64,000 nt of DNA from Deinandra increscens subsp. villosa. Its lineage: Eukaryota > Streptophyta > Magnoliopsida > Asterales > Asteraceae. Position 1 is the stretch's first letter. Each line of letters begins with the position of its first letter. Positions 47,042-58,808 of the stretch are shown in pieces. Made by a program: the position numbers and the translations under genes. The notes beneath the pieces are model-generated. The model saw nothing but the letters and a program-made list of their open reading frames with translations. It was not told where the DNA came from and did no database searches. The stretch spans positions 72,656,825 to 72,720,824 of the forward strand of contig JBCNJP010000008.1 of assembly GCA_039602395.1 (NCBI GenBank), in the 5' to 3' direction.

Positions 47042-48831
47042 ACTGATCGCGACTATTAATCAAGATACAGTCAGAGGTGCTCTAGCTACACGTGGCTGTC
47101 CCAACCAGTCATGACACTGCAAGTCTGAACAACCAAGGCATATCAATAACTTGTGATATAGTTTAGACTTAAGGTATTTGTAAAGTCATCAGATCCTTTC
47201 TGTATGTGACATCAACCGAAACAGAGACATGGATTTAAACATTCTCTTTGTGTTCGATCATTATATTTCTCGTTTTACTGTTCGAAGTGGTCCAATCAAA
47301 CACACAGTAAGTTTGGGTAAGGCCTTACACTTCACACTTGGAACTAACGAGAGGGCCCATGATGTCAAACTGTTGCATTGAAAAAATGCAAGAGTACAGA
47401 ATTCCATATTGACCACATACAGCTCCCACTAAACTTCAGATCCATTCCCAAAAGTAACCGTTATGGCTGGCAGTTACGCGACAGCGTTAAGCTACAATCA
47501 AAGAATGTTCTTTGGCAAACGGGAGGTCGCTCATGTGTCTCAGGTCTAAGGATACCGTTGAGTATACCATCAATCAGATTTGTCTTATGCTAAGATCCAT
47601 GAAGACATTCTGACACGAGTTACGTCCAGACGTCATTCTCCAATGAGGTCTTGTGAGTCTAGAGGTCAACACCTTGAGTCCAGAGTCAGAATAGTCTTGC
47701 TTCAGGCGTTGCTCCCGCAATGCCTGATCGACTACGGACTTTTAGAATATTAAACGAAATATTCATGGATAATAAAACGTATAAAATTCGAACACGTTAC
47801 GCAGAATTCAGACTCTCGTCTAACAACTTAGAGGAGGCCGAATGATATGGTGCAAACGACAGTGTTCGACATCCAACACTAGAATCGAATATCGAAGTGA
47901 TGCAGAATTCGTGTACTCTGTAGTAGACTAATTTCGCTGATCTAGCCCGATCGCAGAAATTATGGATTCGCTATCAACTGCTCGCATTTCGATTTAGAAT
48001 TGCCAATATCTGTTGTTTCTCGAGACTCAGTGTTTTATCTTGAACAGTGAATCTTCTTAAGTGAATCGAACTTGTGATGATGGAGCGCCCTTGGTAAGCA
48101 CACGTATGACTGTGTTATCACTTGAGCATGTCAACCGACTATTTATGGAGTCGAATTAACCCTTGAATGTTTTATAGCATTCTTAGTTCAGATTCAATTA
48201 AGGTGGCTATTAATGTTCAACGGATAAAATTTGTACTTGGTTGATGAACATATATTTTTCTCATCAGTGTTTAGCAGTGATGATGTGATTTTCCATCTAT
48301 GGTCATGGCGTAACATCTTACGGCAACATTCTATGCAATGTTCAAGAATTGGATTCATGTCTACATCATATTTAGTATGATTTGAACTGTTTCAAGAGAT
48401 TAATCGCGTGTGGTTGCTGCTTCATATCACGATCAATACTTAATATAATCTTGAAACTTACAATTATTTGAGGTGTCATTTAACGTTTCATCTCAGAAAA
48501 TTTAAATGATCTTTAAATCGGCACTTGATCGTTACTCCAGTAAGGATCTATGGCGATGCTCCCACTTGCCTGAGGCAGATTGACATTCCTATTTTCATCT
48601 TTCTTTCAAACCGTTTGGATATTGATTTACACGAAGAAAACGTTGTAATCAATTATCGTTTACAAGAACGAAATTGTTTGACTTCGTAGTATGTGGTACG
48701 AGAGTCTAAACTCAATATCCAGATGTTATGACTTGCTCATAAGTTCATAGACGATTGTCAAAGTCATTTCAGAGTTTGATAGGATGATGCGCTCGTCTAT
48801 GATTGTTTGAAAGTGTCTCGTGATGATCGAG
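47042..48831 (-). other. Copia-B 3' non-coding part, left of Tat-3
   Basis: No coding region or copia pol motif is seen on either strand in these 1.8 kb. It was continuous with 59721-60849 before Tat-3 inserted. Confidence 0.7.
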
Positions 48832-48836
48832 AAGAT

Positions 48837-49727
48837 TGTTTTGGCTAAAAATTGCTTAAGTTAAATCAGCAAAGTTTGAACCAAATTTGAATGTGAGGTT
48901 AGGTGTCTAATATTCAGATATGAAAATAGCTTGAAATAATCCTGGGACAATTACAGAATTCCAGGGACACATCACTAGAATTCTGGGTAAAAACTTAGAT
49001 TTGTTTATGAAATCAGTTGAGAAACTTAGCAACACAAACGAATACTCAAAAGTAGGCAAGAACACCGAGATTTGACTAGGGAAAAGCCCTTAGCCCTTAG
49101 ATGTCTCTAAGGCGCCGCCGGCATAAAAACCCCGGGTAGCGATAACACACGCTACCAATTTATTGATCACCGAAAAGTATTGATTACAATGAGTTTGCAG
49201 AGAATTTAGTACGAGAATACAGTGAGTAAAGCTCGAATGAGCCGAAAAAAGAAAGACTAAGTGTCCTATTTATATGCTAGGTCTTCAACCGTTTCTCCGA
49301 TATTCCAGGGATCCTCTCTTCAACGTCTCTTTCCGTTATTTGACCGAGTTTCCAGCTAACAACCTTTGACCACGTGCTAAATAAGTCTTCTCCTTGTTTC
49401 ATGCGACCGTTAGAAGACCATGTCAACCTGTCCTTGATCAAATAATGACATCGAAACAGTTAGTAACAATGCCCTAGCATGCAGGGTCATTTCCACATGC
49501 TGGGTCATTATAGCAATAAGGGTAACCCTGGATTAGATGACATAATATAAAAAATAAAGTAAAGGTAAACTTCCCCGTCTGGTGTTAACATCCTGGGTCA
49601 CTGAACATTGCCTGTCAACATCCAGGGTCATGTAATTCCTGGGTCATACCTGCTCTGTGTCCATCCAGGGTTACTTTGTAATCTTACCTGTGCCCTGGAT
49701 TATTAACCGAGAATTCGGGGTATAACA
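48837..49727 (-). repeat. 3' LTR of Tat-3 (891 bp)
   Basis: Sense TGTTATACCCC...AGCCAAAACA. The TATA box ATATAAATAGG lies within 49265-49277 (- strand); a possible polyadenylation signal AATAAA is at 49159-49164. AAGAT flanks at 48832-48836. Confidence 0.96.
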
Positions 49728-49742
49728 ATTGCCCCCAAATTT
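49728..49742 (-). promoter_or_regulatory. Polypurine tract of Tat-3
   Basis: On the - strand AAATTTGGGGGCAAT adjoins the 3' LTR. Confidence 0.92.
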
Positions 49743-49887
49743 TCGCAAGTGGATAAGAACTTACAGCTGTGAAAATTTGAAATTTCGGGTCACATCACCC
49801 ATCATCTTTAATCGTGGCCGTTAAGCCTGCATCCATGACGCCACGTCTCAGGAGATTTCGCTTCACCTCTGTAACTTCCCATTCTCC

Positions 49888-49896
49888 TTAAATACT
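49888..49896 (+). promoter_or_regulatory. TATA-like promoter of the Tat-3 antisense gene
   Basis: TTAAATACT lies about 140 bp upstream of the first exon's coding region. Tat-2 keeps TTAAATAC at 38279-38286 with the upstream phrase CCTGTAACTTC / CTCTGTAACTTC. A possible leader intron (CAG|GTAAAT at 49983, acceptor TTCGTTAG at 50017) precedes an ATG at 50026. Confidence 0.5.
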
Positions 49897-50029
49897 ACCC
49901 TTAACCTCTCCTTTCTTCACATAAACTTTTCGAGAGCAAGGGTTTTCATTCGACGATTCCAACTTCCGATTCCCTTCATTCAGGTAAATTTTCCAATCTT
50001 GCTTTCTTCTTCGTTAGCTCCGACCATGA

Positions 50030-51777
50030 CCCGTAAGAAAATACGAGCAGAGACGACGGCTGCAGGAGACTGCAATCGAGGATTTCCTCGATCAGTTTTA
50101 CTTGCAAAGCCGAGCGCTCGAGGCTTGTACCTTCACCGATGATGACATAGCTGCGTTGTCGTCGTCGGGCCTTTTCCCGGAATCCGCAGAGATCCGACCC
50201 TTCGACAAAAGGGTTCGATCAGACTTCTGCTCAAAGACTTGGGTCTGCTTTCCATTTACTCCTTTCTCCATGGGTCTTTCTTACCCTTTCTCCGGCCTCC
50301 TGGCCGAATTTTTCAAGGCCACCGGTCTTGCCTATGCCCAAACCCTACCTATCATTTGGAGGATCCTGGGTACCATCGACCGGCTGAACAATGAGTTCGA
50401 TTCCCTGGTTGGTCTGCCTGAGCTGGCCCTGGGTTACGAACTCAAATCCCACGGCAACAATCGATTTCTGTTCAAGGCCCTGAGCAAAGAGGTTCAGATG
50501 ATTCCTCGGGCTTCCTTTTTTGAGGAATGGAAAGGGAAATTTTTCTTTGTCAAGAGGTCCACAATTCCAGGAGGGATGAGCCTTCCAGTTAGATGGAGAG
50601 TAGATGGTAGGTTTTTACCTGCATTAGGGATTAGGATTTTATTCTATTCAAATACTGACCTTGGATATTTGTTCTGCAGTTCCTAGCTTAAGCTCCATTG
50701 GACCTGCAAATCCTGGGACGTTCGAGAGATTTGAAGCTTTCCTCAGCATCAACGAAGTGGACCGAGAGTTCAGGACAGACCTCCACCAAGCTGCTTCATC
50801 TACCTCCCACAGCATGTCAAGTTGTAAGTATCTTGGTACTCTGCTTTTTGGACCTAGGATTTTCTCTGGATTCTGTTAATTTCTTATGCTTTTTCAGCCG
50901 CTGCCACTCCTGTCAACCTGGAAAACATTGATCTGGACGACTTTCTGCTAGGGGACTCCGAGCAGGACCTGCAAGTCATTACCTCTGTGAAGACCGAACC
51001 TATGACGGCTCCCAAAGCTCCTCCCTCCAGGACTTCTGGTACTAAGCGCAAGACCAGGGCCACTGCCACTGCTTCTGCTCCCGTTGTGCAATCTCTGGAG
51101 AACCTGGATGCCGCCGAGCTCCGTGCCCATGCCGAGGCCTCTTCCCGTCAAGTAAGTTAATCCTGGGTATCCCTGAATTTTCTACACGATAAACAATTCA
51201 AGGTCATAATTGTTAATAACATTACCTTCTCTTGCAGATTGCTAGCCGATTCGTGGAGATGGTCTGGGCCGCTGAGAAGCGAGCCCAGGATGCTGAGGCT
51301 GCTGCTAAGAAGGAGGTTACTGCCCTGACCAAGGAGCTGAACTCGCTCAGGATAGTGGCCAACAAGAACTTGGGTCTAGTGCATGATCTTGAGAAGAAGG
51401 CAGTGGAGGCACGGGCTGCGCATGAGTCTGCCTTAGCCGCTAAGGGCGATGAAGGCAAGCTCATCGCTCGCATCTCCCTTTTCCAGTGCAGGTTGAAAAT
51501 GGCGAAGGAGGCAAGGGATTTGGGGTTTCAGAACCCCAACTGGGATGTGTCCGACTGGGCAAAGAAACTGCGCAATTTAGGCGCCACCATCCCTGCAGGG
51601 TGTGACCCTGAAATCGGCCCTGGATCCAGCAAAAGCACCCCATCCAAGGGCTCTGCTGGCCACGCCATGGATATCGACCAGCCCAAGGGAGGAGAGCAGC
51701 CGACCCAGGACCCGAAGGCAGCAGAGAAGGCAGCGGAGGAGAAGGAAGCGAAGGAGGTGCCCCAGGATGAAGCTTGA
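50030..51777 (+). CDS. Antisense four-exon gene of Tat-3 (Transposase_28-like nuclear protein)
   Basis: It runs opposite to gag-pol. Exons: 50030-50606, 50680-50823, 50898-51151, 51238-51777. All three introns are GT-AG (GTAGGT...CTGCAG; GTAAGT...TTTCAG; GTAAGT...TTGCAG) and the frame stays open through every join, giving about 500 residues. Exon 1 holds IEDFLDQFYLQS, RSDFCSKTWVCFPFTPF, SYPFSGLLAEFF, RILGTIDRL and FFFVKRSTIPGG, resembling the plant 'putative gypsy type transposon' family. Exon 3 has TSVKTEP (sumoylation-type VKTE) and GTKRKTR (nuclear-localisation-like), both conserved in Tat-2. Exon 4 is an Ala/Glu/Lys-rich coiled coil. The true start is unclear: the first ATG (50026) is one base out of phase in both copies. 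Antisense genes of this kind are known in Tat-lineage elements; their function is not established. Confidence 0.8.
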
Positions 51778-53013
51778 AGAACATGGGTCACCTTCTTATG
51801 TTTTGTGGTTCATGTTTGTTCGAAAACAATTTTATTTTTATGCATGTGATGGTTTACCGGATGATGTTTCCCGGTTTCTTTTGTTTAAGACAATGACCTA
51901 CCCCTGGATGCGATACCCAGGGTCTTTTGACATGTCCCAGCCTGGGATGTCCGGAGCTTTTCAGGGCCCAGGTTGGGTTTTATATATAACTGCTTTAACT
52001 ACATACCTGTGTTTGACACATTTGAATGATATTTGTAATGTATGGAATGGTTCTAGGGTTTACCTTAGCAATCCTGGGTTGCCCCCAGGATCTTAGGATT
52101 CCTCGTAGCTTTAGCAGACTTGTGAATGTTTCCTGTAATAGGAACATATCGATTAGAATTAACTAGACAAGGAGTTAATTTCCTTCGGCTTTGACCGTTA
52201 TGACCCTGGATTAAGTCAATAATCCTGGGTCATTAGGTAATCTTTGAGTTGTTTCTGGGGTCAGGCCCTGTGCCGTACTGGCGAACTGGGGTCAAGCCCG
52301 GTGCCGTACTGGCGAAATCTAGGGACCACCTCATGCCGTACCGGCGAACTAGGGTATTGCCTCGGATGTCTTAAGTTGGTACGTTAGCACCAATCCGTCT
52401 TGAAAACGCGTTAATCGTTTTAAACCTTGAGAGATCCGCATATGTCCCTGGATTGCAAGGTTGCCACCAATGCTCTTAACACGGATGATCTCACAATCCC
52501 AGGGTTTCATACTTGGATCACGTGCGTCTCGGGCGAGGCAAAAGTTGCCAACGTGCGCTCCAGGCGAGGCGTGATAGCCCATATTCGGATGAAGGACGCA
52601 TAATCCTTAAACCTTAGGAATGGGTTTAAAATTCACCCATACGGAAGAGAGATGGCCAGTCTCAATACTTAGGAGAAACACGTTTGTTGCATTTGACTTG
52701 GAGTACCTTGAGTATTCTTCGCCTCGTATGCCTTGAATTTCCGATCATCCTGCACCTTGAATACCTTGAATCCTGGGATACCCTGGATTTTAGGCAATCC
52801 GTCTTGCAAAACATAGATTTTAGTAAATTCAAAACATTAAACGATAATCTTAAAAATGAAATGCAACATGTAACTAATTTCAGTAAATAAATAATGAAAA
52901 CAAAATATATAAGGAAATAGGTAAATTAAGTGAGAAGAACTGACCTGAATCTCCACTGTGAAATTTCAAAATAAAACACATACCTGAGTAACTGAATCCT
53001 AGGACAGAAGGTC
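51778..53013. other. Tat-3 non-coding region between antisense gene and pol
   Basis: No gene is seen. It contains the tandem words GGGGTCAAGCCCGGTGCCG and TACTGGCGAA (52257-52352, three units of about 30 bp) also found in Tat-2, and many ATCCTGGG words. Transcripts from both strands end here convergently. Confidence 0.7.
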
Positions 53014-56000
53014 TTACATGAAATATGCTTTGAGGTGTGTCGCATTCCAAGGTCTTGGCAATAGGTCTCCTTCCATATTAGCTAGCCAATATGCCCCCTT
53101 ACCAGCCTCAGAATCAATCAAATAGGGACCTTCCCACTTAGGAGCTAATTTCCCGTCCCCTGGATTTGTTGTGTTCTGGAACGCCTTTCTCAGGACCAGA
53201 TCTCCTACCTTGAATCTTCTGATCCTTACATGCTTGTTATAGGTCTTCGAAATTCTTTGCTGATAAGCCGCCATTCTCCAAGCCGCTTGGTCTCTCATCT
53301 CATCCAGGGTATCCAAGTCTTCAACCAGGGACTGATTATTCAAATCCTGGGTCTGACCACTGACCCTGAATGTCGGGATCACCATTTCCGTTGGGATGAC
53401 TGCTTCTGTGCCAAATACCAGGGAATACGGGGTCTGACCCGTGGCGTTCTTGGAGGTAGTCCTATCTGCCCACAACGCTAAGGGTAACTCCTCTGCCCAT
53501 TTTCCCTTTTTCTCCTTCAGTCTCTTCTTCAGGTTGTTTATGATGATCTTGTTGCTTGACTCGGCTTGACCATTGGCTTGAGGGTGTACTGGAGTTGACG
53601 TTATCATCTTGATGCCCCAGGATTCACAGAATCCTGTGGTCCTACTTCCAATAAATTGAGAGCCATTATCACAGACGATCTCAGATGGTACTCCAAACCT
53701 TGTCAATATGTTCCTTTTAATGAAGGATATGACCTCTTTTTCCCTGACTTGAACGTACGCTTCGGCTTCAATCCATTTTGAGAAGTAATCCGTCATTGCT
53801 AACATGAATACCTTTCCTCCAGGGGCTTTGGGTAGCTTACCAACAATGTCCATCCCCCACTTCATGAAGGGCCAGGATGCTGGAATTGGGTATAGAGGCT
53901 CTGCAGGCTGGTGAGGCACATTGGCGTGTCTTTGACATGCGTCACATTTCTGGGAGAAATCCTGGGCATCTTTTCTCATTGTTGGCCAATAGTACCCTGT
54001 TCTTAGGATTTTGGACATCAGGGACCTGCCCCCTGCATGATTTCCACAGTCACCTTCATGGATGTCTTTAAGCACTTCCTGGGCCTCGTCCTTCTCCAAG
54101 CATCTTAAATACGTACCTGCAAAAGATTTTTTATATAGTATATCTTTGATAATTACATACCTGGCTATTCTTATCCTGAATGCACGGGCGTCTTTCTCGG
54201 TTTCTGGTATGGTACCATCCTGCAAATATTGAATAATCGGCCTAGTCCAGGACTCCTTAGTAGAATCCTGGGTACTGGACACCAGGGTCTCACCTGCTAT
54301 GTCAGAATCCTGGGAATCCATACCTTGGTCTATGGCCGGTGTTAGTATGTGAATAATAGGAATATGAGTATCTTCAAGTGCTTTGAATGCTGAACCTAAG
54401 TTTGCTAGTGCATCTGCTTCAGCATTCTCTTCCCTTGGAACTTGTTGAATATTAAAATTTTGAAAATCCTGGGACATTCGTTTTACCACTTCCAAGTACT
54501 TGACTAATTTCTCTCCCTTAGCTGCATAAGAGCCATTAAAATGGTTAGCTAAAAGAAGAGAGTCTACATATACCTGAATGTGTTGAATTCCCAGGTGTAA
54601 TGCTAGGTGTAACCCGGCAATTAGGGCTTCATATTCAGCTTCATTGTTAGTTGCTTGAAATCCGCATCTAACAGCCTGGGGTATCATGTCCCCCTGTGGC
54701 GATTTCAGTACTATTCCAAGGCCTGTCCCCCTGATATTTGATGCTCCATCAGTGAACAAGGTCCAGCACCCTGAAATTTCCTCTTGTTGAAGCTGCTGCA
54801 ATTCATGGTCTGCTTCTTGCTGTATGTCGGTACTGAAATCAGCCACAAAATCAGCTAGAGCCTGAGATTTTATAGCTGTTCTGGCCTCGTAGATCAGATC
54901 ATATGCGCTGAGCTTCACCGACCACTTAGCCATTCGACCTGACATTTCTGGTTTTCGCAAAACAGACTTTATAGGATAGTTAGTTCTAACATGAATTGTA
55001 TGAGTTTCGAAATAATGTCTAAGTTTAGTGGATGCCATACATAGGGCTAATATAAGTTTTTCAAGGTGCGAGTACCTGGATTCAGCATCAAGCAAACTTT
55101 TACTTACATAATATATAGGGTGTTGCTGACCTTCTGCATCCTTGGTCAGGACTGCACTTACCGTGTTTCTAGACACCGCCAAATACAGGGACAGGGGTTC
55201 CCCTGGATTAGGCTTCATTAACAAGGGTGCCGTGGATAAGTATACCTTCAAATCCTGGAAAGCTTTCTCATGTTGCTCCTTCCATTCGAATTTCTTGTTT
55301 TTCCTCAGGATATCATAAAATTCCCTGCATCTTTCCGAGGATTTCGATATAAATCTGTTAAGGGCAGCGATTCTACCTGTAAGTCTTTGAACTTCCTTGG
55401 TGCTGGTTGGTGATTTCAGGTTGGCAATTTCCCTGATCTGTTCTGGACTTGCCTCAATTCCTCTTTTAGTCACCATGTATCCCAGGAATTTACCTGCTCC
55501 AACTCCAAAGTGGCATTTCTCCGGGTTTAGCTTCATGTTGTATTTATCCAAGATATCAAAGGAATCCCTGACATCTTGGACATGGTCATTAGTGACCCTG
55601 GATTTGACCACCATATCGTCGATATAGACCTCCATTGTGTCCCCCAGCTTCTCTTTGAACATCATGTTGACCAACCTCTGATATGTTGCCCCTGCATTTT
55701 TCAATCCAAAAGGCATAACTATGTAACAATATATACCTGTCGGTGTTATGAATGCTGTGTCTTCCTGATCCTGGGGTTCCATCTGAATTTGCTGAAATCC
55801 TGAAGTTGCATCCATGAAAGTCAGCATTTCATGGCCTGCCGTTGCATCAACCATGGAGTCTATGTGAGGTAAGGGGAATGGATCTTTTGGGCATGCACGG
55901 TTCAGGTCCGTGTAATCCACGCATACCCTCCATTTGCCATTCTTTTTTCCCACCACCACCACATTAGCCAGCCACCTGGGAAACTTGACCTCTCTTATCA

Positions 56001-56331
56001 TCCCTGCTTTTAGTAATCTGTCCACTTCCTCTTGGATTATGATGTTCTTCTCTGGCGCAAACTTCCTTCTCTTTTGATGTATTGGCCTGAAAGAATTATC
56101 AATTCCAAGTTTATGTGTTATAATAGATTTGGAGATACCTGTCATATCATCATGGGACCAGGCGAAGGTTGACATCCTGGTCCTGAGTAGATTCACTAAT
56201 TGCTCCTCTATCGGCCCTGGAATATTCGTCCCAATATAGACCTTTTTCCCTGGATTTGAGGGGTCTAGTTCAACAGCTTTGACATCCTGCTCCCTCGCTT
56301 CCAAGGATTCCCGGGCCTTCTTCTTTAATTG
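53014..56331 (-). CDS. Tat-3 pol: RT, RNase H, archaeal-type RNase H, integrase
   Basis: The frame continues in phase after the UAG, with [16 protein letters not shown]; internal Met at 56304 gives 1096 aa. RT has [15 protein letters not shown], the catalytic Asp in [28 protein letters not shown] and YIDDMV. The attached RNase H ([14 protein letters not shown]...[10 protein letters not shown]) lacks the usual first catalytic Asp. A second, archaeal-type RNase H follows with [33 protein letters not shown] and [12 protein letters not shown]. Integrase has the zinc motif (GDCGNH, CDACQRH) and triad [22 protein letters not shown], ending LKAYFM. All catalytic motifs except the first RNase H look intact. 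Replication takes place in cytoplasmic particles; integration in the nucleus. Confidence 0.95.
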   Translation of the reverse strand, partial: QLKKKARESLEAREQDVKAVELDPSNPGKKVYIGTNIPGPIEEQLVNLLRTRMSTFAWSHDDMTGISKSIITHKLGIDNSFRPIHQKRRKFAPEKNIIIQEEVDRLLKAGMIREVKFPRWLANVVVVGKKNGKWRVCVDYTDLNRACPKDPFPLPHIDSMVDATAGHEMLTFMDATSGFQQIQMEPQDQEDTAFITPTGIYCYIVMPFGLKNAGATYQRLVNMMFKEKLGDTMEVYIDDMVVKSRVTNDHVQDVRDSFDILDKYNMKLNPEKCHFGVGAGKFLGYMVTKRGIEASPEQIREIANLKSPTSTKEVQRLTGRIAALNRFISKSSERCREFYDILRKNKKFEWKEQHEKAFQDLKVYLSTAPLLMKPNPGEPLSLYLAVSRNTVSAVLTKDAEGQQHPIYYVSKSLLDAESRYSHLEKLILALCMASTKLRHYFETHTIHVRTNYPIKSVLRKPEMSGRMAKWSVKLSAYDLIYEARTAIKSQALADFVADFSTDIQQEADHELQQLQQEEISGCWTLFTDGASNIRGTGLGIVLKSPQGDMIPQAVRCGFQATNNEAEYEALIAGLHLALHLGIQHIQVYVDSLLLANHFNGSYAAKGEKLVKYLEVVKRMSQDFQNFNIQQVPREENAEADALANLGSAFKALEDTHIPIIHILTPAIDQGMDSQDSDIAGETLVSSTQDSTKESWTRPIIQYLQDGTIPETEKDARAFRIRIARYVIIKDILYKKSFAGTYLRCLEKDEAQEVLKDIHEGDCGNHAGGRSLMSKILRTGYYWPTMRKDAQDFSQKCDACQRHANVPHQPAEPLYPIPASWPFMKWGMDIVGKLPKAPGGKVFMLAMTDYFSKWIEAEAYVQVREKEVISFIKRNILTRFGVPSEIVCDNGSQFIGSRTTGFCESWGIKMITSTPVHPQANGQAESSNKIIINNLKKRLKEKKGKWAEELPLALWADRTTSKNATGQTPYSLVFGTEAVIPTEMVIPTFRVSGQTQDLNNQSLVEDLDTLDEMRDQAAWRMAAYQQRISKTYNKHVRIRRFKVGDLVLRKAFQNTTNPGDGKLAPKWEGPYLIDSEAGKGAYWLANMEGDLLPRPWNATHLKAYFM

Positions 56332-56334
56332 CTA
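56326..56334 (-). promoter_or_regulatory. Stop codon in readthrough context, UAG-CAA-UUA (Tat-3)
   Basis: The protease frame ends KSSKSRQA, TAG, and the next codons CAA TTA continue in the same frame into pol. UAG-CAA-UUA is identical to the tobacco mosaic virus type readthrough signal (CARYYA after the stop). It would yield Gag-protease as main product and a minority Gag-Pol fusion. Confidence 0.8.
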
Positions 56335-58734
56335 TGCTTGCCTTGATTTGGAAGATGTCTTCATCGCCGTGGTGTAACATTCCTTAGCTTCTTGCTGATC
56401 ACTGTTGATTGTGATCACACCCCAAGGTGTTGGTATCTTCACGCATTGATGATAAGTTGAGGGTACAGCCCTGTTGTCGTGAATCCAGGGTCTACCCAGG
56501 ATTACATTGTATCCTGATGGTGCGTCCATCACACAGAAGCGCTGGACCGAATTGAGTCCCTCTACATAGACTGGAAGCTTTACTTCTCCCAGAGTGTTCT
56601 TCGTTTCACCACTGAAACCCACAAGTACCGTGGATTTCGAGATGATCTCTGTGTGCGGGATTCCCATCTTGTTTAAGGCTTCTAATTGGATTATGTTTAC
56701 TGAGCTTCCTCCATCAATCAGAATCCTTTTCACGACGATGTTGGCAATATGAAGAGTTATCACTAGCCCATCGTGATGAGGGTCTATGATGTTGTGTCTA
56801 TCATCTTCTCCAAATGTAATATCTTTGACATCTGGTTGAATGGAGCTCTTCCTGGGTCTTCCGTCCCTGTCTAATTTTGATTCCTTGGCGTGTCTCTTCG
56901 CTGCAGAATAAGAAGTACCACAGATATCAGAACCACCAGAAATAAAATGAACTACCTTAGCATCCGGGGGTGGCGATGATGCTCTTTCGGGATAGTCATC
57001 AGAGCGTTTATAATCCTGGGACTTTGCACCATTGTCCCTGGATTTTGGGTTCTGTTCCCTGTATTTGTCCTTCTTTTTTCCCAACAGTTCCTTTAGATGG
57101 CCCTTGCTGAGCAAATAGCTGATCTCTCTTCGCAGGGCCATGCAATCTTCAGTTTGATGACCAAAGTCTTCGTGGTAGGCACACCATTTGGACTTGTCCT
57201 TCCACGTAGAGGGTTTATCGCTCTTTCTGGGCCATCTTGCCTTGTCGCCGAGATCCTGCATAGCATACATCACACCAGAAACATCAGTAGTAAAGCAATA
57301 GTCATTAAAAGAAGGATATTCTTCATCGTCCTCATCTTGTTCCACATTGTTCACTCGGCGCTCATCAGGCCTTGAGTAAGGCTTTGATCTCTGTGACCTA
57401 GGATGTGTGGATTCTGACTTTCTGCTGGAACCGTTGGATCCTGGGGAGGACTCATTCTTTCCCAGGATTTTCCTATCTTCCTCCAATCTGATGAAGCGAA
57501 GAGCCCTGTGACGAACTTCATCCATCTTATGACATGGGTTCATGACTAGATCCTCGTAAAACAACGAGTCCTTGTTTAGTCCCATTTTAAAGGCTTGAAC
57601 TGCAGTTGCCATATCCATGTTTGGGATTTCCAGAGCTTCTCTGCTGAATCTGCTGACGTAGTTCCTTAAGGTTTCACCTGCATTCTGGGTTACCCTATAC
57701 AGATCACTTGTTAGTTTTTCGAAACTACGACTACAAGAAAATTGACTGTTAAATAAATTAACTAGTTGTGAAAATGAAGCAATAGAATAGGGAGGAATGT
57801 TTAGGAGCCATTTGAGAGCTGCCCCCGTTAAGGTGGACCCAAACCCCTTACATAGGCAGGCCTCCTTAATTTCAGGTGGCATGTGAATAATCTCCATTCT
57901 TTCGCGGTATTGCGCCACATGCTCTTCTGGGTCTGTGGTGCCGTCGTAAAGCTTCATACTGGGTGTTTGGAACCTCTTGGGAATTTCTACGTCACAGATT
58001 GGTGGAGCAAATCTGGACATCCTATGGCTTGAGGGCCCAACTTCAGGGATTGGCTGCACAACTCCTGGGACACTCGAGATCATTTGCTTGAGTTTTTGGA
58101 TTTCTCGTTCCACAGATGGGTTTATTCCTGAAACCTGCACAGAATTGTTAGTATTGGAATAATGGGCGAAAGGTTGAGTAATGTTACCAACATCCTGGGG
58201 CATGTTTGTCCCAGGATTAGCGATCGGTTCTCTGATGGTAGTCATTCTGGATAAATCAGCATGGGCCATTTGAGCAGGGAAGGATGTTGATCTCCAGTTC
58301 AGTGGTGCGACAGCTTCATGTACCCTGGAATTAGTTCCAGGGGTATCGAAATTCAGAATTCTGGGATCGAGTGGTGATGGCTGAGTCGTCGTGGCTCTGG
58401 GTAACTCTGATCTCAAGCTGGTCAATTGAGCCATGAATTCCTTGTTCACCTTCTGTTGGAGTTCCATGTGGCGCTCCAACCTACCGAACGTGGCTAGGAT
58501 ATCAGTTTCAGATATTAAGACAGGGTCTTCTTGGATGTTTTCAGTTTCGATCACTTCATGGTTGACCCCAGGTCCGTCACTGCGCGTAGCTGAGGTTGAG
58601 GCATTAAACCCTGGAGCCGATGAAGTGACTCCACTTGTCGCAATACTGGTCCTTGGACCCGGTTGGTTAACTCCAGTTGTTGAAGCAGTCACAGCAGAAA
58701 CCGAGACATTCGAGGTGTTCATTTGTGTTGACAT
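56332..58734 (-). CDS. Tat-3 Gag-protease
   Basis: Start chosen at ATG 58734 (MSTQMNTSN), 800 codons; the frame is also open upstream to the PBS but has no ATG there. The retrotransposon gag core is at about residues 260-420 (LCKGFGSTLTGAALKWLLN, FSRSFEKLTSDLYR-like region, FKMGLNKDSLFYEDLVM). The zinc motif is of the Tat form CAYHEDFGHQTEDC. Protease follows with ILIDGGSSVNIIQLE and VILGRPWIHD. Gag makes the particle and protease matures it. The product ends at the UAG; pol lies downstream in the same frame. No other defect is visible. Confidence 0.93.
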   Translation of the reverse strand: MSTQMNTSNVSVSAVTASTTGVNQPGPRTSIATSGVTSSAPGFNASTSATRSDGPGVNHEVIETENIQEDPVLISETDILATFGRLERHMELQQKVNKEFMAQLTSLRSELPRATTTQPSPLDPRILNFDTPGTNSRVHEAVAPLNWRSTSFPAQMAHADLSRMTTIREPIANPGTNMPQDVGNITQPFAHYSNTNNSVQVSGINPSVEREIQKLKQMISSVPGVVQPIPEVGPSSHRMSRFAPPICDVEIPKRFQTPSMKLYDGTTDPEEHVAQYRERMEIIHMPPEIKEACLCKGFGSTLTGAALKWLLNIPPYSIASFSQLVNLFNSQFSCSRSFEKLTSDLYRVTQNAGETLRNYVSRFSREALEIPNMDMATAVQAFKMGLNKDSLFYEDLVMNPCHKMDEVRHRALRFIRLEEDRKILGKNESSPGSNGSSRKSESTHPRSQRSKPYSRPDERRVNNVEQDEDDEEYPSFNDYCFTTDVSGVMYAMQDLGDKARWPRKSDKPSTWKDKSKWCAYHEDFGHQTEDCMALRREISYLLSKGHLKELLGKKKDKYREQNPKSRDNGAKSQDYKRSDDYPERASSPPPDAKVVHFISGGSDICGTSYSAAKRHAKESKLDRDGRPRKSSIQPDVKDITFGEDDRHNIIDPHHDGLVITLHIANIVVKRILIDGGSSVNIIQLEALNKMGIPHTEIISKSTVLVGFSGETKNTLGEVKLPVYVEGLNSVQRFCVMDAPSGYNVILGRPWIHDNRAVPSTYHQCVKIPTPWGVITINSDQQEAKECYTTAMKTSSKSRQA

Positions 58735-58808
58735 TTTTTGACAGATTTTGGCAAAAATCAAGTTCAGGACAAATCTGAAAAGAGTTTGACAAAAAATTGA
58801 CACCAATT

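Noticed and set aside
56326..56334. Simple inactivating nonsense mutation in Tat-3
   Set aside because: The homologous stop and following CAATTA are also in Tat-2 while the rest of Tat-3 pol is intact; kept as a readthrough candidate.
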